Part shown: positions 10,090 through 23,299 of the stretch, piece after piece | Layout: every line of letters starts with the position of its first letter | How positions within the stretch are numbered: the stretch's first letter is position 1 | Assembly (NCBI RefSeq): GCF_030272615.1 | Contig: NC_081415.1 | Location: forward strand, 596,941,335 to 597,005,334 | Reading direction: 5' to 3' | Source: Cryptomeria japonica | Lineage: Eukaryota > Streptophyta > Pinopsida > Cupressales > Cupressaceae | DNA: 64,000 nucleotides | Position numbers and translations under genes: made by a program | The notes under the pieces: generated by a model | What the model was told of the DNA's origin: nothing | The model's input: only the letters and a program-made list of their open reading frames with translations | The model's database searches: none

Positions 10090-13000
10090 TCACTTTATTA
10101 TATTGTCCCTTTCCTTCTCTATTTTCAAAATTTGATCCATGATTACCAAAATTGGACCATCCAAAGAGCTGGTAAGGTTAGTTGTCAGGTTGTAGGAGTT
10201 AGAAATCTGAATCAAATTATTCCTACAGTCTAACAGTTGCTTGTCTATAAGGGCTGTGAGCTTAGAAAACTCTAGACAAGTCTTGTATACTTTACCTCCC
10301 TCCGCTAATGTTGCATCATTGGATTGCAAGCAAGTTTGGATTTTCCCCTTTTCAGATGTAATCATTTATAAGAATGTTTGTTTCCGGGCCTCAACAAATT
10401 TATCCTTAGCCTCATTTATTGAAATTTTGAGTAAAGAATCATAATGCTTAGGAATAAAATTAATAATCTCCTCCAATTTGTTAGATGATCTTGCACTCTC
10501 TTGAGCCTGGAACTCAGGTACCAACAGGTTCAAAACTTCAAAACTGTGTTTAATTAATTCTCTATTTTTTGACTCCTCTTGAGCCAACTCCTGGGTTACT
10601 TGAGCTTGAAGTGTTGTTGCCACCAAAATTTTCTCTATCAAAGACATCTTGTTGTATGGCTTGTCAAAACTGATAGAAAATTGTGAAAATTTTCTTTTGG
10701 CTATGGTTGAAGTGTCAATTGCCAAGATGAAAGAGAGATCTATCTTGGCTTTCTTGCCCTTGCCTACCAGAGAGGTATCCTTAGAATCCTTTATTTCTTG
10801 TGCACCGGTGGCTTCACCACTTGGTGCCCTATCCAGATCCTGTACATCCTCTGTAACTTTATTATTTGTACCCTTATCTATATTTGTCTATGTATCATTA
10901 ACCTCTGTATTTTGTTCATTGTCTTTCGGGGTCTCTTCTGTTGCAAAATTTGACTCACTAGCTGGTACAGTGATAGCCGGTGGAGTGCTAGCTAGTTGCT
11001 CAGTATTTACATTTTGTCACTCTCTCAATTTCTTATCCCTTGGTAATTGTATGTTCTGAGACTATACAAAACTGGGGCTGAATTCATATCCCAAACTTAA
11101 AAAGAATTCTTACCCAAATGTCTATGGTTTCCTTCTGTATCTCCTCAAACCTTTCCAAAATTAGGTTATTTAATCTGTGCTTTGGATTAAATTCAGATGA
11201 GCCGATTTTATTTATTAACTTTTCCATCTTTAGAGGGGTTAATGTTGGATATATATTGACCAATTCTCTCTCTTTTTTTTGTCGGTCCAGAGTTTGAGCA
11301 TGTAATTTCCTAGCCTCTAGCTTATCATACAACTCCTTAGGCAATTTTTTATCTAATTCAATCAATTCTCTACTAAAAGAATCAAGATATAAAAGAATTG
11401 CTTCCTTGATCTAATTTTTAATCCTTCTCATCAAACTCATCAAAGAATGTAGAAATGTTGTCTAAGTTACCATCATTAATAATTTGATCAATAATTTATT
11501 GAGCATCCAATTTCTTCTTATCAGTTCTTCTCTTGGCTTCCGGTTTGGGCTGCTCATCAAACTTGGGCTTACGTTTGTGTACAATGGTAATTTTGGGTTT
11601 CCGAGGAGGCTCCTAGTTGGTTCTTTCTTTTTATCTTCCTTCTTCTCCCTCATTGCCCTTGCAAAAATGCCTTTCTTCTTCGAAACTTCCTTGGTGTCTT
11701 CATCTGATTTTGTTTCCTCAGAAGAGATTGTCATGTATTGTTGAGTTGCCTTTTGTTTTCTCTTTGTAGATTGAGCTAGTTTAGGATTAGCAGGCTCAAC
11801 TGAAGATGCTTATGGTTGCTTGGAAGCCTTAGTGGATACTGGGACCACATTGAGAGTGCCCTGAGTTGCCTTCATGGCTTCTGTTTCTTCCTTCCTTTTC
11901 TACTTCATTTCTTATTTCCTCCAGGCTTCAAGGATTTTGAATTTTTTTTCTACTTCTTCTCTATCATGCCCTTCACTTATTAGTGTTTTAGTTGTAATCT
12001 TGGTCATCTTCTTTCTGATAGCCGGTGCAACCTGTTCTTGGTGAACCTTTAGCCCTTTCTCTTGGGTTGTGCCAAATTTCTCCTCCTTTTCATCAACTGG
12101 TTCTTGCATTAGGTGTTGTGCATAGGCATCCAATGTGGCCTCATCCACCTTGTATCCCATAGGCATGATTTAGACTATTCTAGGCTAGACTGCTTCCATC
12201 ATGCATTCATCCTTATTCACCATAAAACATATTGTATCTTTGTATTTCTCTACTATAGATTTAGGGATTCTAGCTTTATTTTTAATTTCCTCTTGAAAAT
12301 TTTTGAAAAATTCCCATAAATTAGCTTTACTCTATTTATCTCCCTATCTATCCAAAATCTAGGCTATTTGTGTAGCTACTGGGAAATCAAAAGCCCATTG
12401 AATCTTCCCATAACCAGGAATAGTCCCCCAAAAGTAGAATGCTAAACAGATAACAAAGGAACTATACCAGAAAGTGTTTTTCTTATCTTGTTTGATTTTG
12501 TGGAGGTTTGACATTAGCTCCTTTAGTATTACACTATAGAGATCGTAGTGTGAATCCTCCTTTACCATTTAGTGAGAAACCAACATGTTGTTGCCGAAGA
12601 CAGAGTTCAGCCGGTTAGACTGGTAAACTTTGTAACCGATTATCATTGCGAAAAACTTAACATTATTTTCCTTCACATCATCAACCCTCAATGAATGACC
12701 ATCGAAAGTGGCACCGGTGAGTTTGCAGAGTTCTACATTTGAGAGTTTGCACCTACAGTCGGGTACACCTCCAATTTTGTGCAAGTAGGTAATGTTCCAG
12801 ATTACTTCCTCTATGATTTTGTATGGCTCGTCCAACCAGATAAATTATCCATGAATGTGGTTCAGAATGTATCAGACCCATTCTGCCTCATTGAATGTGG
12901 GAAAATCCATGAATTGGGTGAAAGCCTTCCTTTGCAGAAAATTATGGTTTTAGATGGTTGTCCGTGATCAAGTTCTCAGTGAAAATGCAAGATAATTCAT

Positions 13001-13196
13001 ATCCTCTGAGCTCCTTGATGTCATAGTGAATATATGCCCTAATGTCTTCGGTGTGAATAACACCATGGCACACACTCGAGAATGCTCCTAGTGGTTCATC
13101 CATAACTGATTTGAAGAGGTTGTTCTTGAATACAGGACGAAGGCGACTCTTGATTTCCACCACCAAAGGAGTATTGACATTGGATGAAGAAGCCAT
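10090..13196 (-). pseudogene. C1 ORF2: long gag/accessory-like protein, broken
   Basis: The frame starts with a MASSS-type N-terminus at 13196 and runs about 1000 codons to 10090, with several in-frame stops and at least two frame changes (near 12.9 kb and 11.0 kb). Residues alignable by eye with D ORF2 include GAFS near the start, EDIRAYIHYDIKEL, a WLD block, LTGATFDGHSLRV, MIIGYKVYQSNRLN and later LLYLD. The C-terminal third is Lys/Glu-rich and coiled-coil-like. It shows no RT, integrase or protease motif. Its place after the zinc-knuckle ORF and before the PPT is where pol and any env-like gene would lie. The function is unknown; a structural or RNA-packaging role is possible. Only the resemblance among the three copies is observed. 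Confidence 0.75.
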
Positions 13197-13689
13197 GATA
13201 TGCAGATACTGAAACTAGGGTTTCTGGAAACAGAAAATACCTTAAGATGCTGTCGGGAGATGAGATTGCTTTTGGAGAGAAAATGATCACATAAATCACC
13301 TTGGAATCTAAATCGCTCTGGAAATCTCTCTTTTGAATGCTCGATCGATGTGTGAAGAAAATAACTTTACTTTACCCTTTTATCGTCGTTAACCCTAATT
13401 TTTCGCTATCGTAAATGCTGTCAGGAAGTTTTACCAGACACATAGTCTACGAATAGGTTTTGATAAACACTTGAAATTTCTTGAGTATCCATCTGCAATC
13501 AAAATTCTTTGAGTACATATCCAATCTGGGGTATTTGCACCATCTTCAATTATTTGCCTACCCCTAAGGTAGAGTACCTTAGTTACCAGTTGTTCCTGCT
13601 ATTGGTGCAGGTCTTGATGAGTCTATCGAGTGATCTGCCAATTGTGTATCTGATCTCCTCACCCATCTTTTCTCATGTTGTTTTCTGAT

Positions 13690-14560
13690 GTCTTCCACCT
13701 TTTCCTTTCCCTTCTCATTTGTATTTTCATTGGTTATTGGTGGGTTCTTACTTCTGCAGTATTTAGCAATATGTCCAATATTGTTGCATGCATAACAAAC
13801 AATATTGTTCTTCTGAATTGCTTTGTTAAACCCCTTATTTGCTTGATTTCCTTTTGATCTGCATTAGCTAGCCATGTGTCCAAATCTACTACATGCATGA
13901 CATCTTACATTTCCAAGACTGGTGACCGATGCATTGTTCTAATTATTCCTTTTTCTACATTGACTAGCTATATGACCATATTTATTGCAAACGAAGCATG
14001 CACCATTTAATTTGTGAGCATTAGGTTGTCTTACCGATGATTTATGGTTCCGGTTGTTGGCATGATTTTTTTTTTCTGTCCAGATGATTGATCTTGTTGT
14101 GCAGTACCAAAGCTTTCTCCTTCTTCATAACCAAGACCTCTCTTGTCATTTGCATCTCTCTAACTCTTCAGTAATTCATCAAGTTTTGAAAAGTTGTCTA
14201 TGAACTTGTCCTTGTACTCATTTGCAGTGACCGAGTCATCTCTCATGATTATAATCTATCTCTCGAGTTCCTGTTCATTGTTCCAGGACTGGATCAACTC
14301 AAGTTTTAGCATATCATTCTCATGTGTCAGTTTGTTGCATTCATCAGATATGTCCTTCAATGCTTGAGCTAGGTTTTATTCATTCTTATTTCTATCTTCA
14401 ATTTTGTTGCACATTCTCATGGTTAGGGCTTGCATCTCATTCTTCAAGATAGTGTTTCCATGTGCTCATTATCAAGATCCTCAAGAGCAAGTTGAAGTTG
14501 TTGCTGCGATCAGTTTCCATTGATTCCAAATTTTGGATCTTCCTCAAGTGGTTAAACTTC
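13690..14560 (-). pseudogene. C1 ORF1: zinc-knuckle gag-like protein, decayed
   Basis: The minus strand encodes coiled-coil-like sequence, then several CX2CX4HX4C zinc knuckles. The clearest is CYACNNIGHIAKYC near 13820-13780, followed by a KGKEKVED tail. Another, CHACSRFGHMAS with its last Cys after a stop, lies near 13.9 kb. The knuckles match those of D ORF1 in order and wording. Several stops and small indels interrupt the frame, so no single long ORF survives. Confidence 0.7.
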
Positions 14561-14573
14561 TTCCGAGGAACTA

Positions 14574-14585
14574 GATCCGATACAA
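14574..14585 (-). other. C1 primer-binding site, degenerate
   Basis: GATCCGATACAA on the plus strand is close to the complement of TGGTATCAGAGC, the initiator Met-tRNA primer-binding site. It lies two bases from the inner LTR edge at 14588. Confidence 0.7.
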
Positions 14586-14587
14586 AT

Positions 14588-15580
14588 TATTGGAATCCAA
14601 GAATGCTGAGAGGGGGGGGAGGGGGGTTGAATCCGTGTTCTACCGGTAATTTTAGATTTGAACTTATTCCTTATGAATCAGTTAAAAGTAAATAAAGTTA
14701 AATTGCATAAACCAAATAACACATAAAGAAGAAACACCATAACACCAATATTTATATGTGAAAAACCCTGCAAAGGGAAAAACGACGGTGGGGCTGATAC
14801 CCACAATATCTATATACTTGATCAAGGTATACAAATATTACATTGAGCAGATTGCACATGTAATCAGGCCAACTGCCTAGAGCTCACTGCTCAAATAAAA
14901 GTCTCACTGACTTACACAATATTACAAGATGATTACAAACAAGAATGAACTCATAATATTCATCTAACCATGTTGGATAAGTTTCAGTTCAAGCTCTGTT
15001 AACCCTCACTGTGTACCGGTTTTGCTGATGCTCTGTTCTGCTACCGGTTTACCCTATGCACGTGAAGCTGGACACAAGTGCTTCCAATCATTGACCAAAA
15101 ATCATATCATTGATCTCTAAAAGATTTGCAACCAAAATTGCATTCCAAAACCTATTGAATCCATCACTGAAAGGATCTCCTTAAATATCCTTGTATCTTT
15201 CCATCATGTCGGCTTCAATGAAGAATATAATCATGTTGACTACTGGATCACAATGTATTTAATATATAATCCGAATGATCATGTCGGCCTTCGCACGTTA
15301 CCATAAATTCCATGAAAGAAATAATTGGGGCCACAAAATAACTTTGTTAGGTTCCAAATGCATGTTACCAGGATGAAGACTTAACCGGTTGTGAAGCAAA
15401 GTGAATACCAGTTGAGTGTAGTGAATGTTGGTTAACCAAAAAAAGCAAAGTGATAAATCAATGAATCTCGATAAGTAATATTAACACTTGGAGATGAGTT
15501 GCAAACACCTAAAGATGAGTTGCCATCAATGACAACCCAAAATGCCATTAACTTTACCCGATGAGTGTCAATTGCCAACA
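14588..15580 (-). repeat. C1 5' LTR, 993 bp
   Basis: On the minus strand the LTR starts TGTTGGCAATTGACACTCAT at 15580 and ends ...CTTGGATTCCAATA at 14588 (the terminal CA has mutated to TA). It includes a poly-C/ACCCCCC stretch near the end and CCACCGTCGTTTTTCCC, a typical copia U5 word. It is followed directly by the PBS. Confidence 0.85.
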
Positions 15581-15585
15581 AGGAT

Positions 15586-17415
15586 ATGACATAAGGAATT
15601 CACATCAATTACCAAAATATAGAGGAGGGGATTTGCTACCCTTGAGATGATGGGATCTCAAAGATCTCACTTTACTAGTACTCTAGTGAGCTAGAGAAGA
15701 TGATATAGAAGAAATAGACCTAATAATACTAATTATGCCTATGGACTGAAAGTCTCAAATAACCAGGAAACACAAAATGATAAAAGTATTTTGATTATAG
15801 AAACAAAAACCTTGAGATATGTAACTTTTTACCAATAGATAGGTGAAGCCTCGGTCTCAAACGCTAGCACACTACGAGGATGTTTGTGTGATGTGTTATA
15901 GTTTGTATGGACAAAGAGCTAAAAATGCCAAAAATTGCACCAACAAGGTCCTTATCCTCTACACATTTATTCACCACCTACATACATTGAGATAGGGTAA
16001 ATTGTTGGGGTTTTATAGGGGTTTTCCTCAATCAAACCCCCATTTTGGTGTTTCCACCTCCATGGATAGCCAAATAGATAGATTGGATAAAATAATAGAT
16101 TTCGTAATAAAAATAAACCCCACTTAATGGAGGAAAACCCCTATTACTAGAGATTAAATGATTAAATGCATGTAGATATTTGATCAAAGACAAGATTATA
16201 TCACAATATAAGAGAAATGAGAGATATGAGAGTGTTACACAACAAAGGCCCCTCCCTTGAGATGATTGCATGATTTTGATTAAGAGGAGACTTGGCTAGT
16301 ATGATATTGTTTGCAGATTTTGACAAAACTTCCCTATGAGTGTGAGAGCAAGAGATCCAATAGTGCGATTGTGAAAATGACAGAGAAAAAATGAGTTTTT
16401 TATTGCTTGGAATAGGTGAGAATAGTCATTTTGAATGTGCTTGCACAAAGGGACACATCAAAATAATCTTGATGCAAAATATGTTTGTTTGAATCTAGAA
16501 TCTTTTCGATACGTTTGCATGTCGTGTACAAATGTTTGCACGCCACGCTCCCATCTAACTAAATTAATCTTAAATTCAAACTACGAGTTACTATTGCTTC
16601 AAATTTGAAATCCATGATGTCAAAATGATAATGTATATGGTGAAAATGGATAACAATAATAACAAAATTGAAAGGCTAAATGAATTCAACCACCAAACCC
16701 TAGCCTAACAACAACAAAGATCCACCATAACATATGAAGATTACCTAAGACAATGCAAATCAAATGAAATCACAAAGATTATACCATCACATGTCCAATA
16801 GGGTTTTGATCTCCATTCTTCCTATCTCCATTGATCTTGCTTGATATATTTGCTCTCAGATTTTATGTGCACAAGAGCTCAACAAAGAACGGAATGTGGT
16901 TGCAAGTAGGATCGTAGTGTAGTCAATTGCATAAAGGATGATTAGGTAAAATAGGTCATTAGGGTTTTGACAATGAAGGAGGCATCTCCTTAAATAGAAG
17001 ACACTATAAGAAATGGAGGGATAAGATTGAGAGGTGTAAAAAAGGAGGTTGGCTAGGATTAGAGGGTAGGTAGAAGAAATAATAAAATAATGAAAGAGGT
17101 AGGTAGTGTAGGAATTAAGAGATGAATGACATGTGTCATGTGTAGAAAAAGGCTAATGAATTAATTAAATAAATAAAGATTTATTTAATTAATAGAAGAA
17201 ATGCGATCAATTAAATAAATAAATATTTATTTAATTTAGGAAAAGGATAATTTAAATAAATAAATGTATTTATTTAAATAAGAAATAAGGCTAGAAGAGG
17301 ATAAATGAATTAATTAAATAAATAAAAATTTATTTAATTAATAGAAGAATTAGGCTAAAGTAATTAAATAAATAAAGATATTTATTTAATTAGACATGAC
17401 AATTTTGGGTGTCTA
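15586..17415. mobile_element. LTR-like block with palindromic AT repeats
   Basis: The region ends TTTTGGGTGTCTACA near 17415, like the solo LTR ends at 6931 and 60046. Its right part carries five palindromic AAATAAATAAAGATTTATTT-type words. A GGGGTTTTATAGGGGTTTTCC segment lies near 16005. I found no coding frame and no convincing TSD, so the left boundary is uncertain; C1 may have inserted within it. Confidence 0.4.
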
Positions 17416-20034
17416 CAGATAAAATATTGATCATGAATTTTGTCATAAATGCACCAGGTTCAATACAAAAGTGTAATAAATGCATTGGGTGCAATTTACG
17501 ACACTACACATACATTGAAATAATATTGGATAAATTGTGATCGTAACTAGTTATCACTCAAATAGAAATGGTATTCCATCAAAAAAATTCTATCATCTAC
17601 ATGTATGTATACAATATGAAGAAATATGACCATATGCATTGAATTATAATATTGAGCTTGAATTTCCTCTTGTGCAACAACAATATAGTTTTCTATAAAA
17701 TCAACTATTTATAGTATAGTTCCAATTGGAAATGTGTTTTTACATGTACAAAATTATCCATTAAACCACAAAGCATATTGAGAGTGTTTCACATATTTGA
17801 GTAGAATCTTATCCTTAAATTCTCTGATGAATGCATGCACACTAAGTTTTTGTGACTAAATCACAATTCTTTCCAATTTTACTATCCTTTAAAGAATTTT
17901 CAACATTCTTGAATATTTTTATATCAACTAATTGTTGTTCAAAATCATGTGAAATACTTTCATGCATACATTCTCCTAATAATAAAATGTTGCCACATCT
18001 ATTGCATTGTCTAGAAATATATGCATTTAAATAGAATAAGTGTCCATTAATATATGAGGAAACTAGTCCATGCACTTGAAATCTTGTTTTTTTTTTCTTG
18101 AAACTTTTTTGTGATTTAAGAAATTGTATACATCAATGTACACAAAATTATTTATACAATAATTTAAAAAATAAAAAATGATTAATTTATCTCAAATTAT
18201 GGTGGTCATACACAAAGGCTTTTCAAAAAAAGAAATTAGGCCAATGAAAAATATTTGAAAAAAAATATAAAAGAATCCTCATCAATATTTAATATAATAC
18301 ACATCTTTCCTCAAAGGGAATTAAAAAATAATTTTATTTAGGTCAAATTATTGTAATTGTACACGTGCATAGTATGGTCCTAAAAATAGCTTTTAAAAAG
18401 TGGTTCTTATACATGCACATTAAAAATTGATTTATATCACCTGGGTATTATAATACATTACATTTTAAAAACTAGACTCGAAATATTAGATTCCATATTG
18501 TTGGACTTTTTGAAGATTGTATGGTAAGTTCTTCAAATTTTTAGTCTAACTACGATCTTTTTTAAAAATTAGGTAAAATACTTCCACTTTTGGTCTTTCT
18601 ATGAATCCAACATCTTGCACCTACCCATCAGTTGTCTTTGTATCATCAAGAACCCCTATGAAGTTGGTACTTCAAAAAATCTACTAGCCCCTTTGGTATC
18701 ATGTATCTTGATCATTTCTTACCATAAGAATCTTAGTCCTAACCATCAATCTTTGGCCTTCATAGGATATATTGTTTCTCATATCAAGATACATATATCC
18801 ATCCATCATCCTTATTACAAAAGGCACTTGAAACATATAGATCTATTTAATCTTCGAGATCCAAAGCCCATGGATAAAAAAGAATTTCCCTAATTTTGAC
18901 TTCAATAATAAACTCACAAAATAGAGAATTTTTTCGGAAAGCTATACTAAGGTGGTGTGTCCTAGAGATGTGGACGGGATGAGATAACAACCTCTTATAT
19001 ATATCAACCACTAGAGCATATAATTATGCATATATTTGCAACTTTATATTAGCCTTTTGTGCACTTGGAACAAGTTTATGTGGAGCACAATATACGTGTC
19101 TTTAAATGAAGGGAGGATGCATTGATGGGGCCACTGATGGCAAGGATATTTAGTAGTGTGTAGCCAACCCCATAATGGAGTGTCACTTGCCGTTTAGGTC
19201 AATTGCCGAAATATGGAATCTGGAGTTCAATGCATAAAAAATATTAGTCTCGACTGCTAGGAATGAGACTTGAACCTTCAAAATATTGAAGCCATTGTCA
19301 TTTGTGTGTGATGGGTCTGTCACATCTAGGCACAATAGATCATGTGGACGTTTATTTGATGCAAATTCATCTAATCAATCTCCATGTGGGCCCAAAACTC
19401 TCACGCAGCTAGGTAGCTCCAATGAATCTTCACATGTCATTGGTGACGTCTATGCCAAGCATCTCTTGCCTCCACACCTAAAACCATTTGACTTGCTTAA
19501 TAGTGGAAGAAATTTCAACCACTCGTTCTTATTTTCATGCAACCATTATTTTTGTCAAAGAACCAATCAAACCATTTAGGCTCAACAACTCTCCTCCAAA
19601 CAGCATGGCAATAAACACATATTTTTTCTGACATTACCATTATATTTGATCATTCCAGTGGTTGTGTGAAGCTAAGTGCTAATTCAAAGTTTTTTTTTTT
19701 TTTTTTTATATATATATATAATGCCCAGTTTCTTGTAAAAGTGAGGCTTATTTTGTTTTTGTCATAATTTTCATCCATCGAGAAAAATTTCGATAAATTT
19801 AGAGTAATTGGAAATATAATTTTATTTTAATTCCAGCAATTAGTTGGAAGGCTAGGTATTATATCTCCATAGGAATTTTTGTTGATTTATAGTGCAGATG
19901 TGTTAAATTAGGCTACTTTATGATATTATTTTTGTAATAACTTCTGATCGATAACTCAAAATTGAACACTATGTTTTTTGTAGAAGTTAATGTTTCAATA
20001 TTTCCTACACACTAAGTTATGAAACGTTTTTTTT
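17416..20034. other. No gene seen
   Basis: This is AT-rich sequence with short unsupported frames on both strands (for example 17842-18075 minus and 18615-18893 plus). There is no recognisable domain, RNA gene or repeat except poly-T/TA around 19690-19720. Confidence 0.55.
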
Positions 20035-20066
20035 GGGGGGTGGGGTGGGGGTGGGGGGGGGGGGGG
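20035..20066. repeat. Long G tract
   Basis: Thirty-two bases are G except for three isolated Ts, preceded by a T run. It could form a G-quadruplex. It lies about 180 bases upstream of the copia PPT at 20242. Confidence 0.9.
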
Positions 20067-20241
20067 TCTCACCTAACATTAAATCAAGGGGGTGCCTTGA
20101 GTCATGCCTCTAAGAACATCTGTGAGTCATGTCATGAATACTTCCACACCTTCTTGAGCACTACTATTGGCCACAAGTGTTGTCATTGATGTCAAAGTTT
20201 GTCATTGATTACAAGTTGCAAACCTAAATGAGTGTTCTTCA

Positions 20242-21902
20242 TAGGGGGAGATTGTTGTTTGCAGAGATGTCGCAAACGTTGTCATGTCTGCTATGACCAT
20301 TACATAAGTTTTTTCATGTATCCCACATGCAAGAAAATGATATGGAGATGTTGGGAATGGAGTTGGAGATGTCATGGTGTGCTCAGATCAGTTGGTGAGA
20401 ATGGTTTCGATCCTAGAATTAATTTCATAAGCTCTTTGGTCTAATTAGGGTTTCTACATTGCTATATTCCTTAAACCCTAAGTCTTTATTTTTGGCATGA
20501 TCACTTTTCTTTCATTTTATCAGTGACTTGGTTTTGCACGTATCAAGTTGATTAAGTTACGACTTAAGCCTTCACAATCATGATTTTAAAGGAACCTCCT
20601 TTCTAGAAATCACTTGCTCAATTGGATACATAGAATTCATTATTTCCTAAGTCAAAGGCCAAATGTTTTGTTTGGATCTAATGAATGGTCACAATTACAT
20701 CTTTGAAGATCATGTGGTTCTTGCATTATGGCAAGATTGTTGTGGGGTCCTCTACCTTTGGTAGCAAAATTGTAAAATAAGGACACATTAGCTTGGTGGT
20801 AGGTGATTGGATAGCTCCCATGCATTTGCAAATAATTTGTGGGACCTAAATGGTTAGGAAACTACAAGAAGTTGACACTTTAGATCAAGGACCAAGGATC
20901 AATGACTAGCACATTTTCAGAAGATGGCTTGTGGGACCGGGTCTCCATGGTGTAATACTGTGTGATGATGCCACACATCTATGACAAGCCCAAGCGAGAA
21001 GCCAATGTGGTGTATTGAGAGCTTATATCTCAAGTATCCATTCTTCTATGAAATGGAAAGATCAACGACTCATGTTTAAACGAGGCAAATGATTGGTTGC
21101 TAAATTCAAAATTGCATGTTGTGCCAACTGTGAAGCAGTGTAGAAAATGAGCTACATGCTAAAATGTTTGATGAATTTTGTTGGTTTGGGAAATTCATGG
21201 TCGACATATGAATAATATCTATTGCCCAAATATATATGTATATATAAGTAAAGAGGACCATTCCTTTGTAATTATGTAAGGGAGAGGTGTGTGGTATGCG
21301 TAATAGAGAGGTTACTAGTTGTAGAAAGAGTTACTCTATGCCTCAAGCAATGTGAATCATGTTCCATAATTTGATGTAGAGGTGAATTTGTTGGTGCAAA
21401 ATAGTATGTGAACCAAAGGTTGATAAATGACAAAGTATAATTACAAGGTCCATTCTAATATTCTCTAATTTTGTCTTATATAGTGGTATGTTTGATACTT
21501 ATATTTTCAATTGTGAGGTTGTTGCCTCCTAATTTGTATAGGGTTGGTGCCCACTTGATTTGTATTAATTTGGTTTACGAGATTATATTCCTCTTAGGTT
21601 GATGCCTAAATTGATGCATTAGTGAGGGGATTATAGTCTCTTGAAGGTTGGTGCCTTCATAACTACTTGTAATCATTTGTTCTCTTTGTGAAGATAGATT
21701 TGGGCAGTAGATCCAAGAAGCTTATTCATTGTGGTTCTTTCCTCCTAGGGATTCCACATTATATTTGGTGTTAAGTGTTCTTGTGTGGGTATGCTTATTA
21801 TGTGAATGCTTTTAACTAGTAATGATTAGATTTGAACTTGTTAAAGTTGAATTTGTGATGATACATTGATTCACTCCCCCTTCAATATATTGGTGTGTTG
21901 CA
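20242..21902 (+). mobile_element. Ty1/copia-type PPT and 3' LTR
   Basis: TAGGGGGAG at 20242-20250 followed by AT and TGTTGTTTGC (20253) is a PPT/LTR junction of the same style as C1, C2 and D. CATTGATGTCAAAG lies just upstream. The LTR contains a TATA-rich segment near 21227-21250, the U5 word CCTAGGGATTCCACATT near 21750, and ends near GATTCACTCCCCC...TGTTGCA at 21902. No internal coding sequence is recognisable to the left, so the element is otherwise lost. A length of about 1650 bp is long but plausible. Confidence 0.6.
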
Positions 21903-23299
21903 AAAATGACATCATATGGAGATGAACAATGTATTCCTATAACATGGATTATGCTCTCATCACTTGTTGCTACATATGAATCTAGAGACACTTCTCATAA
22001 AGCATTTGGAGGTTCTTTCTAGCATCGCAACATGTGGATTATCTAAGCATCATATTATGGGGGCTACATAGTCTTTTCTTTCTATTTTATAGGAGAAACA
22101 TTCATTGTACATCGTGCACATAAGTAGTCCTTGAGGGGTCATCATGACTCCTTCCTTTTATGACCTATCTTCTTCACTTGTATCTTCACATTGTATCATT
22201 TCTTTTTTAGAGAGGATTTTTGTCCCTATTGGGTTTTATTCTTTACTCTACTTTATGAGAAAATTTTAGAAGAGTACTATTACCTATTTTTTTACTTTCA
22301 GGCCAAAAATAGCCTTCCACTGAGTCCTAGCTCTTATTTAAAAGTTTTGAGGAGTTTTAAATAATAAAAGATTTTCAAAAAATTACTTCAAATACCTTGT
22401 ATCAATGTTGTTAAGGTTTCAAAAGGTAAAAAATGTCTATGTTTAATTAAAAACTTTAATATGAGGTCAAAAGTCAATATAATCAATATTTTAGGTTTGG
22501 AGGGAATTCAATTTTGAAAAAGTCAAAAGCCATTATCCACATAGCATGGGTTGAACTAGGGTATTTGGCAAGAAAGTTTGAGTTGTTTCATGAAGAAGTT
22601 TTCTTTCTATAAGTTTCTTCTCATGTAGAGGAATGATAGCAGCCAAATCTACATCAATTACTCCAATAATGGTTTGAGAGCCAACCAAGTGCTAAAATCA
22701 TTCGTCCATCTTCAATTTGTCTAAAAAGAGAGGAGCTCATTATATGCATTTTCTAGTTTTCAAGGGGATAAATGAATTGTTTCAGTTTTCCCACATGAAG
22801 AGAGCTTCACCAAAGGATAGTTTCAGGGGCATGCAAAGATGCACACATAGAAATAGTAGTAAGAAGACTTCAAATATCAGTAAAAGACCAAGCAAACAAG
22901 GAGATTGTAATAAAAGATCTACGACGAAAGGTAGGGTTTTATATGTAAGCATAACCCTTCTATGCAAATGAATAGTTGGTTGCATTGTTCTTGTTGTCCA
23001 AAAGAATAAAAGTCAATTTAGTCATCATATAAGCAGTTCATAATAAGTTCAAGGGGAAGCTTAAAAGTCGGGAGTTGGAGTTATAACTTATTCATGCATT
23101 AATTGGAGCCCTAAAAGAGGAATTGTTGCAAAAAAAGAGGTAGTTTATGGACAACACATGAGTTAAGACAATTTTTGGACCAACAAACCTTTAGGTTAGA
23201 ATAGTTTCAAGGCCTTCTTCACATTATTTTTTATCACATTTGACCCAAGAAGCTAAAGTCATACGAGTTGGAGATGGAATCAAGGTTGGAGACGACAAG
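21903..23299. other. No gene seen
   Basis: Short frames such as 22717-22971 (Lys/Ser/Arg-rich) have no recognisable family. Part of this stretch may be the left portion of the LTR ending near 24090. Confidence 0.45.

Larger units (their letters stand above)
9361..15580 (-). mobile_element. C1: non-autonomous LTR retrotransposon, ORF1+ORF2, no pol
   Basis: The element reads on the minus strand from its 5' LTR (15580 down to 14588), through the PBS at 14585-14574, ORF1 (zinc knuckles), ORF2 and three G-rich tracts, to a truncated 3' LTR (9632 down to 9361). The two LTR copies match over about 272 bases. No protease, integrase, reverse transcriptase or RNase H is visible in the interior of roughly 5 kb. 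It is the same family as C2 (24120-28193) and D (41311-47782). The right flank AGGAT would be a TSD, but the left end is truncated so it cannot be confirmed. Confidence 0.85.

Noticed and set aside
10649-11059. Plus-strand ORF of 136 codons
   Set aside because: Antisense to C1 ORF2; hydrophobic only because the sense frame is Lys/Glu/Asn-rich.
19240-19290. Possible tRNA-like B box (GAGACTTGAACCTTC)
   Set aside because: No A box at the right distance and no clover-leaf could be drawn.
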